From contig NC_091325.1 of assembly GCF_038502225.1 (NCBI RefSeq), forward strand, positions 28,238,380-28,302,379: a DNA stretch of 64,000 nucleotides, read 5' to 3'. A model generated the notes under the pieces. The model ran no database searches. It saw nothing but the letters and a program-made list of their open reading frames with translations, and had not been told where the DNA came from. Source of the stretch: Cherax quadricarinatus (lineage: Eukaryota; Arthropoda; Malacostraca; Decapoda; Parastacidae). Positions 31,196-41,588 of the stretch are shown here, in pieces (position 1 is the first letter of the stretch; each line of letters begins with the position of its first letter). The position numbers and the translations under genes are program-made.

Positions 31196-32215
31196 ATATG
31201 GTGGCTCAGAAGGGAAGTTGAAGGAGAATGATTCTGGTAAGGAAGATTGGATGGAAGAGCAATGCAAAAGGATGGAACAAGAGTGGGGGTGCAAGCTAGG
31301 TGAGTTTCCTGAAAAAATGGAGAAGAGGATGGAGGGAGAGCTTTCTGCAATACTGGAAAAGAGAATGGAAGAGGATAAGAAATGAGACTCACAAGTCGAA
31401 GCTACAGCAGCCAGGATAAAGGCTCTAGAATATGAGGTAAATAGGCTGAAGTAAGTTACAGAGGAGACTTAGCATCTGAAGCTGGTACACCCTTACTGAA
31501 TGAGGAGCCCAACGGCAAGGAAGGAGACATAACTTATGCTAAAGCCTACCAAGCAGGGCAGAGGAATGAAGTGGGAGGGCAATTGAGAGTGGATATGGTG
31601 GTGGGAGAGATGGCAGGTGGAGAGGGGAATAGGTCACATGGGATGAAATGGCCATGTACAAATGGGAACCAGAGATACAGAGGGAAAAGCAATGGGAGGA
31701 GGAGAGGGAGAAACAAGTGTTTATTCATGGGCCTCAGAAGAGCAAGGGTAGGACACACAATGAAAGGCAGAAGGAAGAAAGACAGGGGATGGAAAACATC
31801 AAAGTAATAGGCAAAGAGAATAGGGGGTAAATGATGGGGAGAAATAGGATGGTCAAGGTGATTTTCAAAACAGAAACAGTACAAAACAGGATCCTGCAAG
31901 AGAAACCACGGCTGAAGGAATTGTTAATATGCAAGAGGGTGTTCCTAGACTGAGAGAGAACAAAAACAGAATGACAGCATCTGACGGAGAGGACACAAAA
32001 GCGAAAGGAGCTAGGAAGGGAGACAAAGACAGAATCAGCAGAGGACAACCAGAGCATGGCAGAGCAAGAAGCACAAGCACACTCAGACCCACACAACCAA
32101 ACATGCTATCACAACACAAAGCACAATCTATACTTACAGCCCCAACCCCCACACTATGCTGTAGAATCCCACAGCACACTGCCAAGTCTCCCACCCTCAG
32201 AGACCCCCTAAAACA
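31196..32215 (+). pseudogene. LINE beta ORF1 remnant, copy F
   Basis: Fragments in several frames match the beta ORF1. The start has a Glu/Lys-rich coiled-coil part (31230-31450). The RRM-like region at 31640-31960 (KQVFIHGPQKSKG and RMVKVIFKTET in shifting frames) follows. Many stops and frameshifts are present. Confidence 0.75.
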
Positions 32216-32347
32216 GTGTTGCAGAGGAAACTGAAGGTATGGCACCCTGATGCTGATGGAATAACAAATAAGTGGGAGGAGTGGCATGAAAGTCAAAGAG
32301 GCATCACCGGACATCATAGCTCTCACAGAAACCAAGCTCACAGGGAT
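32216..32347 (+). pseudogene. LINE beta ORF2 start, copy F (endonuclease, left part)
   Basis: This encodes KLKVWHPDADGITNKWEEW and, after a frame change, SPDIIALTETKL. It ends at the hexamer tail of LINE gamma. Confidence 0.8.
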
Positions 32348-32404
32348 GATATCAAATTCAAATTCAAATTCAAATTCAAATTCAAATTCAAATTCAAATT
32401 CAAA
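32348..32404 (-). repeat. (AAATTC)n hexamer, 3' tail of LINE gamma
   Basis: Nine or so perfect aaattc units. On the element strand this is a (GAATTT)n tail, so the family ends in a hexanucleotide repeat and not in poly(A). Confidence 0.93.
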
Positions 32405-33187
32405 GTTTATTCTCTATAAGGATTACAATGCTGAGTTTACAGAATTTGGTTATTGTGTGGTTTACATGTAGTAAAATAATGATTACAGAGTGTACCACTA
32501 GAACACCTAGCATGGCTAGGTATTTTGGGCAGACTTAGTTTAATTCTTAATTTTAAAATATTACAAATTATGAGGTAAGTTAGTATTATGGCTAAGTGAC
32601 TAAATACTAGTGTGTGAGTTTAGCAATGTGAATGCTTTTGTTTTGGCACAGTACATAGTTTCAGTATTGGAGTATCAGAGGATTCATTATTTTAAGATTG
32701 AGATTAATATTTCTGTTTATGGTCAAATGGGTGAGTGAGTGTAAGTGTGAACCACCAGGTGGTATTCGTGTAGTTAGTTGACGGGGTGTATCAGGGAGAT
32801 AAGATGTTTTCTAATGGTAGTTTTGAAGGTGATGAATGTGTCTGCAGTTCTAGAGTTCTCAGGTAGGGTGTTCCAGATTTTAGGGCCTTTGACATACATT
32901 GAATTTTTGTAAAGGTTTAGTTGGACACGGGGAATGTCATAGAGATGTTTGTGTCTGGTGTTATGCCTGTGGGTTCTGTCACAACTATCAAGAAAGCGTT
33001 TTAGGTCAAGGTTGATATTGGAGTTTAAGGTCCTGTAGATGTAGACTGCACAGTAGTAAGTGTCGATGTACTGAACAGGGAGTAAGTTTAGATCTATGAA
33101 GAGTGTGGGGTGTGTTGCCAGGGATGGGATTTAGTGATTATTCTTACTGCAGCTTTTTGTTGGGTTATTATTGGCTTTAGGTGTGTT

Positions 33188-33247
33188 AGGAACATAAGAA
33201 CATAAGAATGTAGGAACACTGCAGAAGGCCTACTGGCCCAAGCGCAA
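33188..33247 (-). mobile_element. Short CR1-like tail fragment in LINE gamma
   Basis: Bases gaacataagaacataagaa followed by gaacactgcagaaggcctac match the larger copy at 14704-14765. It inserts about 20 codons of foreign sequence into the gamma ORF2 C terminus. The fragment has the same minus orientation and the same tail. Confidence 0.75.
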
Positions 33248-33949
33248 ATAGCATAGGTGAGGTATGGATAAATAAGTGAGTGGTATAGTGTGAGAAGGGC
33301 ATTTTGCGGCACGTAGTATCATATCTTGGAGAGGATCCCAACCGTTTTGGATACTTTTTTGGTTATGTGTTGAATATGGGTGCTGAAATTCAGGTTGTTG
33401 TCAAGGTATAGGCCTATGAATTTGCCCTCATTATGTCTGGTAATTAGAGTGTTGTCGATCTTAATGTTAATTTGGGCATCTCCTGCTCTGCTACCAAACA
33501 TAATATAGTAGGTTTTGTCAGTGTTAAGTGTAAGTTTATTGGCTGTCATCCAAGTCGACATTTTGATCAGCTCCTCATTAACAATGGTGTTGAGGGTGGC
33601 AAGATTAGGGTGAGAGATGACATAAGTCGTGTCGTCAGCAAAGAGAATGGGTTTCAGGTGTTGGGATATGTTTGGAAGATCATTGATGTATATTAGGAAG
33701 AGCAGGGGACCAAGGACACTTCCCTGCAGAACTCCAGTATCAAGTGGCCGTGTTGTTGATGCTGTGTCTTTAATGGTGACATACTGATACCTATTAGTAA
33801 GGTAAGATTTGAAATAAGCAAGCGCATGGCCTCTTATACCACAATGGTCAAGTTTGTGGAGTAGGATGTCGTGGTCTACTGTGTCGAAAGCTTTACTTAG
33901 GTCAATAAAAATTCCTAGTGGATATTCCTTTTTTTCCAATGCTGTGTAA

Positions 33950-34245
33950 AGCAGATCTAGCATTTTTATGATTGCATCATTAGTGCTTTTATTTTTCCTG
34001 AAACCAAATTGGCAGGGGTTGAGTATGTTTTGTGACGTTATAAATGAATATAGTCTCCTGTGCACGAGTTTCTCAAAGATTTTGGATAGCAATGGATAGC
34101 AGATCTAGCATTTTTATGATTGCATCATTAGTGCTTTTATTTTTCCTGAAACCAAATTGGCAGGGGTTGAGTATGTTTTGTGACGTTATAAATGAATATA
34201 GTCTCCTGTGCACGAGTTTCTCAAAGATTTTGGATAGCAATGGTA
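33950..34245. repeat. 148-bp direct tandem duplication inside LINE gamma RT
   Basis: 33950-34097 and 34098-34245 are nearly perfect direct copies. The unit is not a multiple of three, so it breaks the RT frame. It is a local duplication that arose after insertion or in the source copy. Confidence 0.95.
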
Positions 34246-36064
34246 AGTTTGATATTGGCCTATAGTTGTTTAAGTCTGTAGGGTCACCACCTTTATGTAT
34301 TGGTGTAACCCTTGCCATCTTGAGTAGTTTCGGGAAGGGGCTAGTTTCTAGTGACTTGTTAAAAAGTAATGAAATAGCATGTGAAAGGACATGGGCCGCT
34401 CGCTTGTACAGTAATGGTGGGACATGAGACAGATTCCCTGAGTTATTTTTAAGTGACTATAATCTCGGTGACTTCCGTGGGCTCAGTTGGTGCAAGATAG
34501 AAGGAATTTGGGAAATTCCCATCTAGGTAGTCCCTGGCATGGGCATTGGTATGTGGGATTTTATTAGCGAGATTAGATCCTATGGTTGAGAAGAAGTCGT
34601 TTATCTTGTTAGCTGTGTTAGTGGGATGTAGTGGTGTTTCATTAGGTTTAGTTAGGACAATATTCTTGGTTTTTATCAGTTTGTGGGTCCCTAGAATCTG
34701 AGAGAGTGTTTTCCAGGTCTTTTTTATATCTCCTCTAGTGTCTGTGAATCTACTGGAGTAGTATAGTTGTTTGGCTTTCTTTATTACTTTGGTGAGAACT
34801 GATGAATAGTGTTTAAGAATATCTTTGTGTATTAAGCCCTGTCTATATTGCTTTTCATATTGGTGTTTCTTGTCAATGGATTTCAGAATGGTGCTGGTTA
34901 GCCATGGGCAACCAAGCCGTTTGTTTGTGATCTGTTTCGTTTTTATAGGACAATGTTTGTTGTATAGTCTAAGTTATTTGTTAAGAAAAATGTCTGTCCA
35001 GTCATCAATACCATTGGCCTTGGAGAATTCTGTAGGCCAGTCAACAGTCTCTAGGTCAGCTGTGAACTTCCTTATTGAGGCCTCGTCATGGAGTCTAAAT
35101 GAGACTTTGTTGTATTCAAGTGGTGGTTTACTAATGTTTGTCAAGAGGAAGGTAGGGTAGTGGTCTGTGGTGCTATCTGTGATTATCCCTGATTTAAGGG
35201 GGGCTAGTATATTGGTCCATATGTGGTCTATTATGGTTGCACTTGTCTCAGTGAGCCTGGTTGGTTCAGTTATTGTTGGTATGAGAAGTGTGTTGTTCAT
35301 ATTGTTGATGAAATCAGTTACAGGCTGATCATCTATGCCAAGGTTGATGTTGAAGTCTCCAGCTAAGACAAGGTGGCGCTTATTCATTTGTCTGTTTGTT
35401 ATTAGTGACTTTAATTTCTCACTGAAATTTGGGATGTTTGTGTGAGGTATCCGGTAAATGGCACCGATTGTTATAGGTGTCTTAAGGTTTTTTACAGTAA
35501 AATTAGCAAAAATGTATTCCCCATATTCATCACTAAAGCAAGTGGTGCTAATACAAGATAATTGGTTAGAGTAATAGATTGCAGTACCACCCCTAACTTG
35601 GTTTGGTCTGCAGTTGTGAATTGCTGTGTATCCTGGTAGAGGGTAGATATCTATTGTGTCCTGCTTAAGCCAGGTCTCAGTAAGAATAATGCAGGAGAAG
35701 GGTGTCTTTAGTGATTCATGGAGTGCCAGGAGGTCATCATAGTGTTTGTTTAATGGCCTGATGTTGTAGTTAAGTACTGATAGACTTCTAGCATTGTTTA
35801 GGATAATGCTGGCTTGTGATGCTATGTAATAAAGGCAGTTGCTTTCCAATAGGTTTTGATTGGGTGTCAGATTATGGAGGTTTAGATCAGGGTCAACGTG
35901 ATCAATCATCTTCTAGGTTTAAATTATGGTTATTTATATCATGAGTTGTGTGTTGAGTTCTAGTACTGATATCTGTAGTGGTAGGAAGTTTGGACAAGTA
36001 TATAGCTAGAGTTTTTGGTCATATAGAGTATAGTCACTACTACACATAATGAAGTTGATGTTGT

Positions 36065-36382
36065 CTATGTGTTGTGCTGGAACGAACTAAAGTACAACTA
36101 GGTATAAACTAGTAATATAAAAATACAAATTAAAAATAGAACAAGACTCTCACTTGTAATTGCACTAAGGTCTAATATAATGACTTTTGTGGAGTCTATG
36201 TTTTGAGCTAGAATGAGCTTAGTACAACTAGGTTTAATCTAATAATATAAAAATACAAATTAAAAATAGCACCAGTCTCTCACTAGTAATTGTACTATGG
36301 TCTAATATAGTGAATTTGGTATTGACTATGTATTGAGCTAGAATGAGTTATAGTACAACTGAGTTTAATCTAATAATATAAA
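36065..36382 (-). repeat. Tandem 130-bp monomers at the 5' end of LINE gamma
   Basis: Two units of 131 and 130 bases (36065-36195, 36196-36325) and a partial third (36326-36382) share ctatg, gtacaact, aataatataaaaa and tctcac blocks. They lie upstream of ORF2 on the element strand. Tandem monomers at a LINE 5' end act as promoters in mouse L1. A similar role here is inference. Confidence 0.8.
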
Positions 36383-38964
36383 AAAGGCTGTCTCTCGAAC
36401 AGCATATCAAATCCTGAGGAAAGACAGAGGGAACAGAGGAAGTGGATGAGTGACACTGCTTATCAAAAACCAATGGGATTTTGATGAGCTGGAGAGAGGA
36501 GACAGAGAAGCAAAAGACTACATAATAGGAACACATCAATCTGTAGGTCAAAAGGTGGTAATTGCAGTGATGTATAACCCACCATAGAACAGAAGGAGGC
36601 CAAGGCTAGAGTATGATGAGAGTAATAGAGCGATGGTTGACACCCTTGCTGAAGTGGCCAGAAGGGCTCATGTGAGCAGGGCAAAGCTGCTGATTATGGG
36701 TGACATCAACAACAAGGAAATCAACTGGGAGAACCTGGAGCCACATGAGGGCCCAGAAGCATGGAGGGCTAAGATGATGGAGGTGGTACTGGGAAACCTC
36801 ATGTACCAACACGTAAGAGACACTACCAGAGAGAGAGGAGAGGATGAACCAGCAAGACTGGACCTAGTATTCACCTTGAGTAGTGCAAATATTGAGATCA
36901 CATATGAAGGACCCCTCGGGGCCATTGATCAAATGGTTCTGAGCTTTGAATACATAACAGAGCTACAAGTGGAGAGAGAAGCAGGAAGGGCTGGATGCAT
37001 GAAGCCAAATTACAAGAAAGGGGACTATGCAGGCATGGAGAATTTCCTGCACGGGGTTCAATGGAACAGAGAACTGTTACCCAAGGGTAACAGAAATAAT
37101 GAAAAAAGCCCTGATGAGCCCTTCATTTACCCAAAGGTGCAGGTAGGCCAAAACCAAGTGTGCTAGATAATGGAAGAATTACAGAAGGCAAAAGACCCAG
37201 GAGAATAAGGAGAGCAGTCATAGAGCCAGAAATGAATATGCACAGCTAAGAGAGGCCCAAAGACAATACAACAGTGACATAGCAGTGAAAGCAAAATCTG
37301 ACCCAAAGCTGTGGCACAGCCACATCAGGATCAGGAGGACAACAACAGTCAAGGACCAGGTAATCAGGCTGAAGAAGGATGGTGGGGAGGTTACAAGAAA
37401 TGACCACGAAGTATGTGAGGAGCACAGCATGAGATTCAAAGAAGTGAACAGGTGGACAGAGGAAACAGAAGGGACTTCAGAGAGACAGAGAGGTGGGGTA
37501 CACCATCAAGTGTTGGACACAATACATACAACTGAGGAACAAGTGAAGAGACTGCTAAATGAGCTAGAAACCTCAAAGGCAATGGGGCCGGATAACATCT
37601 CTCCATGGGCCTGGAGAGAGGGAGCAGAGGTGCTATGTGTACTACTAACAACAATCGTCAACACATCTATTGAAAAAGGACGACAGCCTGAGGAATGGAA
37701 GACAGCAAACGTAGTCCAACATTTTAAAGAGACAGACACGACGCACTAAACTCGAGAACAGTGTCACTGACATGTATAGTATGCAAGGTTATGGAGAAGA
37801 TTATCAGGAGAAGAGTGGTGGAGCACCTAGAAAGATGTTTCACTACTTATCAACGACAGTCAACGTGGCTTCAGGGACTGGAAATCCTGTGTCAGAAACC
37901 TACTGGAGTTCTATGACAGGGTGACAGCAGTAAGACAAGAGAGAAAGGGGTGAGTAGACTGCATTTTCTTGAGTTGTAAGAGGACATTTGAGACAGTTCC
38001 ACACAAGAGATTAGTGCAAAAGATGGAGGACCAAGCAGGAATAACAGGGAAGGCACTACAGAGGATCAGGGAATACCTGTCAGGAAGACAACAGCGAGTC
38101 ATGGTATGTGGCGAGGTGTCAGAGTGGGAGCTTGTAACAAGAGGGGTGCCATAGGAGTGAGTCCTAGGACCTGTGCTGTTTCTGGTATTTGTGAACAACA
38201 TGATAGAAGGGATAGACTCCGAAGTGTTCCTGTTTGCAAATGATGTGAAGCTGATGAGAAGACTTCAGTTGGGCAAGAACCATGCAGAACTACAAAAGGA
38301 TCTGGACAGGCTGCAGGCCTGGTCCAGCAACTGGCTCCAAGTGCAAAGTAATGAAGATTGGGGAAGGGCAAAGAAGACAGATGGAGTACAGTCTAGGATG
38401 CCAGAGACTACAAACCTCAGTAAGAAAAAGGATCTTGAGGTGAGTATAACACCGGGCACGTCTCCTGAGGCACAAATCAATCTAATAACTGCTGCAGTAT
38501 AAGGGTGCCTAACAAGCCCAAAAACAGCATTCCGACATCTCAATAAGGAATTGTTCAGGACCCTGTACAACGCGTACGTCAGGCCCATATTGGAGTATGC
38601 AGCACCAGTTTGGAACCCACACCTAGCCAAGCATTTAAGGAAACTAGAGAATGTGCACAGGTTTGCAACAAGACTAGTCCCAGAGCTAAGGAGGAGAGGT
38701 TAAGGGAAATTGACGTTATGACACTGGAAGACAGGAGAGATAGGGGGGATATTAAAACATAAAATACCGACAGGAATCGACAAGGTGGACAGAGACAGGA
38801 TGTTCCAGAGATGGGACACAGCAACAAGTTGAAGACTCAGATGAATCACAGGGATGTTAGAAGTGTTTCTTCAGTCACAGAGTTGTCAAGAAGTGGAATA
38901 GTCTGGAAAGTGATGTAGTGGAGGCAGGATCCACACACAGCTTTACGAAGAGGTATGACAAAGC
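36383..38964 (+). pseudogene. LINE beta ORF2, copy F (endonuclease to C terminus, decayed)
   Basis: After the gamma insertion the endonuclease resumes (36400-36990, with MGDINNKEINWENL where GDFN is expected). A deletion removes part of the linker near 37077. The RT appears in pieces at 37285-37749, 37970-38154 and 38173-38502, with FAND in place of FADD near 38235. The C terminus (38570-38960) is shortened by several indels. It is clearly inactive. Confidence 0.85.
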
Positions 38965-39218
38965 GTTATATCTTCGAAATTGGTCATTCTGTGTTATTTA
39001 AATATTGTAAGAGCATATGTTCATCACTTAATATTATAGCACGAAAGTCCCCATTTATAGCTAAAATAAAGACTTTCGGCGTTATATTATTATCTGTTAA
39101 TATATGAAAAATACCATGGTATTACCGCTATTATCGTTATTATCACTATTATCTTATTATCACTATTTTGTAATTATCACTATTATTTTACTATTATGGT
39201 TAGGTAGGATTTCTTGTG

Positions 39219-39225
39219 TATATAG
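39219..39225 (+). promoter_or_regulatory. TATA-like box in LTR 1
   Basis: TATATAG lies in the first third of the LTR and is kept in the other two LTRs (near 45599 and 51997). A promoter role is inferred from position only. Confidence 0.5.
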
Positions 39226-39745
39226 AGTTTAAGTCTCGGAACCATCCGGTGAATTGTTCAATTGTTTATGTCTGGCTGGCTGACATGGCTCAGCTGATCC
39301 AACCTGACGACACGTCAACAGACTGGCAAGTAGTCAGTCTGCTCCCAGCCCTAGCCCTGACAACTGATCGTATATTGGCTCTTACGGTGTACAGTTGAAT
39401 GGTTTTGAGAATTGGACTCTAGAGCTGACTCACTTTGTTCCTCATTACTTTGAAAGACTCTTTTGATATTTATATTCTTGGTCAGTTCAGTAATCCATAG
39501 ATACTTTACGGCCAGATTCAAAGGTCTTGTTAAATCTTGTACCTTTTGTATTTTGAGTCTACAGTCTTGTTAAGAAAGAGACGTAAATATTAATGAGGAC
39601 TTAGATACAGGAAGAATAATTAAACTTCCTTATTAATATGACATTTCCATGATTTGGAACTAAATGTATATGGTAATTTTATTGTACAAAGTATTAAGTT
39701 AAATTAACTACAAAGAGAAGATAAAGTATTGTATTTAAATACTTT

Positions 39746-39751
39746 AATAAA
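39746..39751 (+). promoter_or_regulatory. AATAAA polyadenylation signal in LTR 1
   Basis: An AATAAA in the last quarter of the LTR, kept in LTRs 2 and 3. It probably marks the R/U5 region. Confidence 0.5.
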
Positions 39752-39906
39752 TTTGAATATTATTCTATGGAGTTTCCCAGTTGAAATTATTTCCCCTAGA
39801 CTCTAAAATACCTATAACTCGGATCCAAAAATCTTGTTGCATAAGAGATAAATGGTAACAGGCCACATTCTGAAGTTCTTTAAAAAAAATTCTTATTCGC
39901 AACAAA

Positions 39907-39924
39907 TGGGGTACCCGTCCGGGA
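39907..39924 (+). promoter_or_regulatory. Primer-binding site, Ty3-type unit 1
   Basis: TGGGGTACCCGTCCGGGA begins two bases after the LTR end, as expected for a site complementary to a tRNA 3' end (CCA). It is identical at 46288-46305. I could not match it to a specific tRNA by eye. Confidence 0.7.
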
Positions 39925-40012
39925 TCTCTGTTGTTCTAAGACATTGATCAAAAGAACAATATTAAAGTTATATACTGGGAATTTATCTTCAGTTAATTTC
40001 AAAATATTGATC

Positions 40013-41546
40013 ATGGAAGATCACATTAAAGAGTTATTTGAAGATTTAACATTGTCAAAGCTGGACTCCTTGAAACTTCAAACGTGCTGGCAGATAGCCC
40101 GTAAATTGGGAGTACCATACGATAGATATTACACAGCCAATACCGTAAGGGCAATAATTAGAAACAAATTGTTTCCAGGGGCCTCTAACCATCATGTAGC
40201 AGGAGATTCTGACTCTGAAAGTTTAGTTTCTCAATAAGCTACCAGTCGAGAATCGAAGTATTAGAAGAACAATTTCAAAGAGTTGATCTTGAAATTGAAT
40301 CAGATAGATTAGGTCTAGCTTTGGCCTCTAGTAAAGAAGATGAAGTACTGCAGGGTGCAGCCGCTGTTCGGCATTTGCCCGCTACTGAAGGAATTCCTAT
40401 TAATGGTCAGCCTGGCCCTCACCAAGGTGCACGTCCAAAGGAATATCCACATACCGCCAGTTCAATTCCCTCATTTTCGATACCATCGGGGCATATTTCT
40501 CAAAGTCAGTTTGAGAAATTAGAGAGACTATTTATTTTACAGACTGCTCAAATTGAGGCTCAGCGTAAATTAAATGAAGAAGACTTTCAAAGGGAAACGC
40601 TCCACTATATAAGACAACAAAAACGAGATAGAGTGAAAGATGTACTGAATCCTCAAATGATTCTTTCAATATACAAAAAGCTGCATCTATGGTTCCAAGG
40701 TTTAATGAAGGAGATTTAGATACTTATTTTGAAGTCTTTGAGAATCAAGCACGTGCTATGAGCTGGCCCCGACAACACTGGGCAACCTTATTACATACTT
40801 CGTTGTCTGGTAAAGCTCAAAGTTGTACGGCTACGTTACCTTTTGAGAAATATGTGGATTATGATTCCGTTAAGAAGGCTATCCTAGAGGCTTATGATCT
40901 CCTCCCAGTAAGTTATCAAAAAACCTTTAGAGCATTAAAACGCCAGCCAACTCAGTCGTATGTAGATTTTGCACGTGAAAAGAAAATCGCTTTTGAGAGA
41001 TGGTGTAGAGCTTCTAACTGTAAATCTATGGAAAGTCTTTCCCAATTGATCCTGCATGAGGATTTCTATAATAATTTACCAGAAGACTTGCATAGGTATT
41101 TGATTAGTTGCCCCATAGTAAATATACTAGAAACAGCCTCGCTCGCCGATAATTATGAAATATCTCAACAATTGATTGGCGAAACAAAAAGTAAGGAAAC
41201 AGTGACTAAATATGCCCCTAAGAAAGGGCGATCCAATCCTACAGAGATGCGTCGCATACAGAATCCTTGCCAGACCTCCTATGATGCCTCCACGCCCATT
41301 AATAATAAATTTAGATCTAACTCTAGGAAAAGTTCAAAACCACTAAGGCATAACAGTGAGTTGAACTGCACTTATTGTAATAAGAAAGGGCATGTAAGGA
41401 AATACTGTTATTGGCTAGAGAGGGATACCAGGAACGAGCGACTTCGTTTCCCAACTCAGGTAATATCTTCATCGACAACTAAAAAGAAACTGAACCCTAG
41501 TACCAAACAAGGTTCACAAGAACGAATCAGTAGTCATTCCAGATGA
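40013..41546 (+). pseudogene. Ty3-type gag, unit 1 (frameshifted)
   Basis: This matches the intact gag of unit 2. One base is missing near 40234 (caataag where unit 2 has caagtaag), which creates an immediate stop. A 5-base difference near 40620 changes the frame again. Pieces lie in 39944-40237, 40321-40719 and 40689-41546. The last holds the capsid-like region and the zinc knuckle CTYCNKKGHVRKYC, and ends at the UGA before pol. Confidence 0.9.
41544..41546 (+). promoter_or_regulatory. In-frame UGA between gag and pol, unit 1 (UGA CUA)
   Basis: The gag stop is UGA followed by CUA, and pol continues in the same frame with no further stop. UGA-CUA is an established leaky context in viral and cellular readthrough. 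Unit 2 has UGA CUC at the same place. Confidence 0.65.
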
Positions 41547-41588
41547 CTAAATGCTAGAGCTGTTTCAGAAAAAGAAATTCACTCAGCT

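Larger units (their letters stand above)
32800..35909 (-). pseudogene. LINE gamma ORF2: endonuclease and RT, frameshifted
   Basis: The endonuclease frame 34974-35909 (311 residues) has LNYNIRPLNKH, LTETWL, LAGDFNINL and STTDHYPTF. It breaks near 34975. The linker (34320-34970) is coding but interrupted. RT frames are 34073-34318 (ARVTPIHKGG) and 33319-34092, with FIDLSKAFDTVDH, VLQGSVLGPLLF (Leu for Pro before QG) and FADDTTYV. The C terminus continues at 33094-33312. A 148-bp tandem duplication at 33950-34245 shifts the frame in the RT. An inserted fragment of about 60 bases lies at 33188-33247. Confidence 0.85.
32348..36382 (-). mobile_element. LINE family gamma, nested in beta copy F
   Basis: This minus-strand LINE has its 3' end at a hexamer repeat (32348-32404) and its 5' end at tandem monomers (36065-36382). 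ORF2 encodes an APE endonuclease and an RT, separate in sequence from alpha and beta. No ORF1 of clear type is found in the roughly 160 bases between ORF2 and the monomers. It resembles the CR1/Jockey group broadly and the clade is unresolved. No target duplication is obvious. Confidence 0.82.
31196..38964 (+). mobile_element. LINE family beta, copy F (old, split by a nested LINE)
   Basis: A strongly decayed beta copy occupies 31196-32347 and 36383-38964. The break lies in the endonuclease, after a segment matching LTETKLTGMI, and the gap is filled by the minus-strand LINE gamma. The 3' end is cut off in the ORF2 C terminus by the first Ty3-type LTR at 38965. The order of events is therefore beta F first, then gamma and the LTR element. 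Confidence 0.85.
38965..39904 (+). repeat. LTR 1 of the Ty3-type array
   Basis: The LTR starts gttatatcttcgaaattgg and ends cttattcgcaaca, so the T of the usual TG may be lost at the junction. It contains a TTATCACTA-like short repeat (39120-39195), a TATATAG box at 39219 and an AATAAA at 39746. About a dozen differences separate it from LTR 2. Confidence 0.9.

Noticed and set aside
39216..39398. 60-codon frame conserved in all three Ty3-type LTRs (also 45595 and 51993)
   Set aside because: Conserved only because the LTRs are young copies of each other. It starts at the TATA-like box and shows no known domain.
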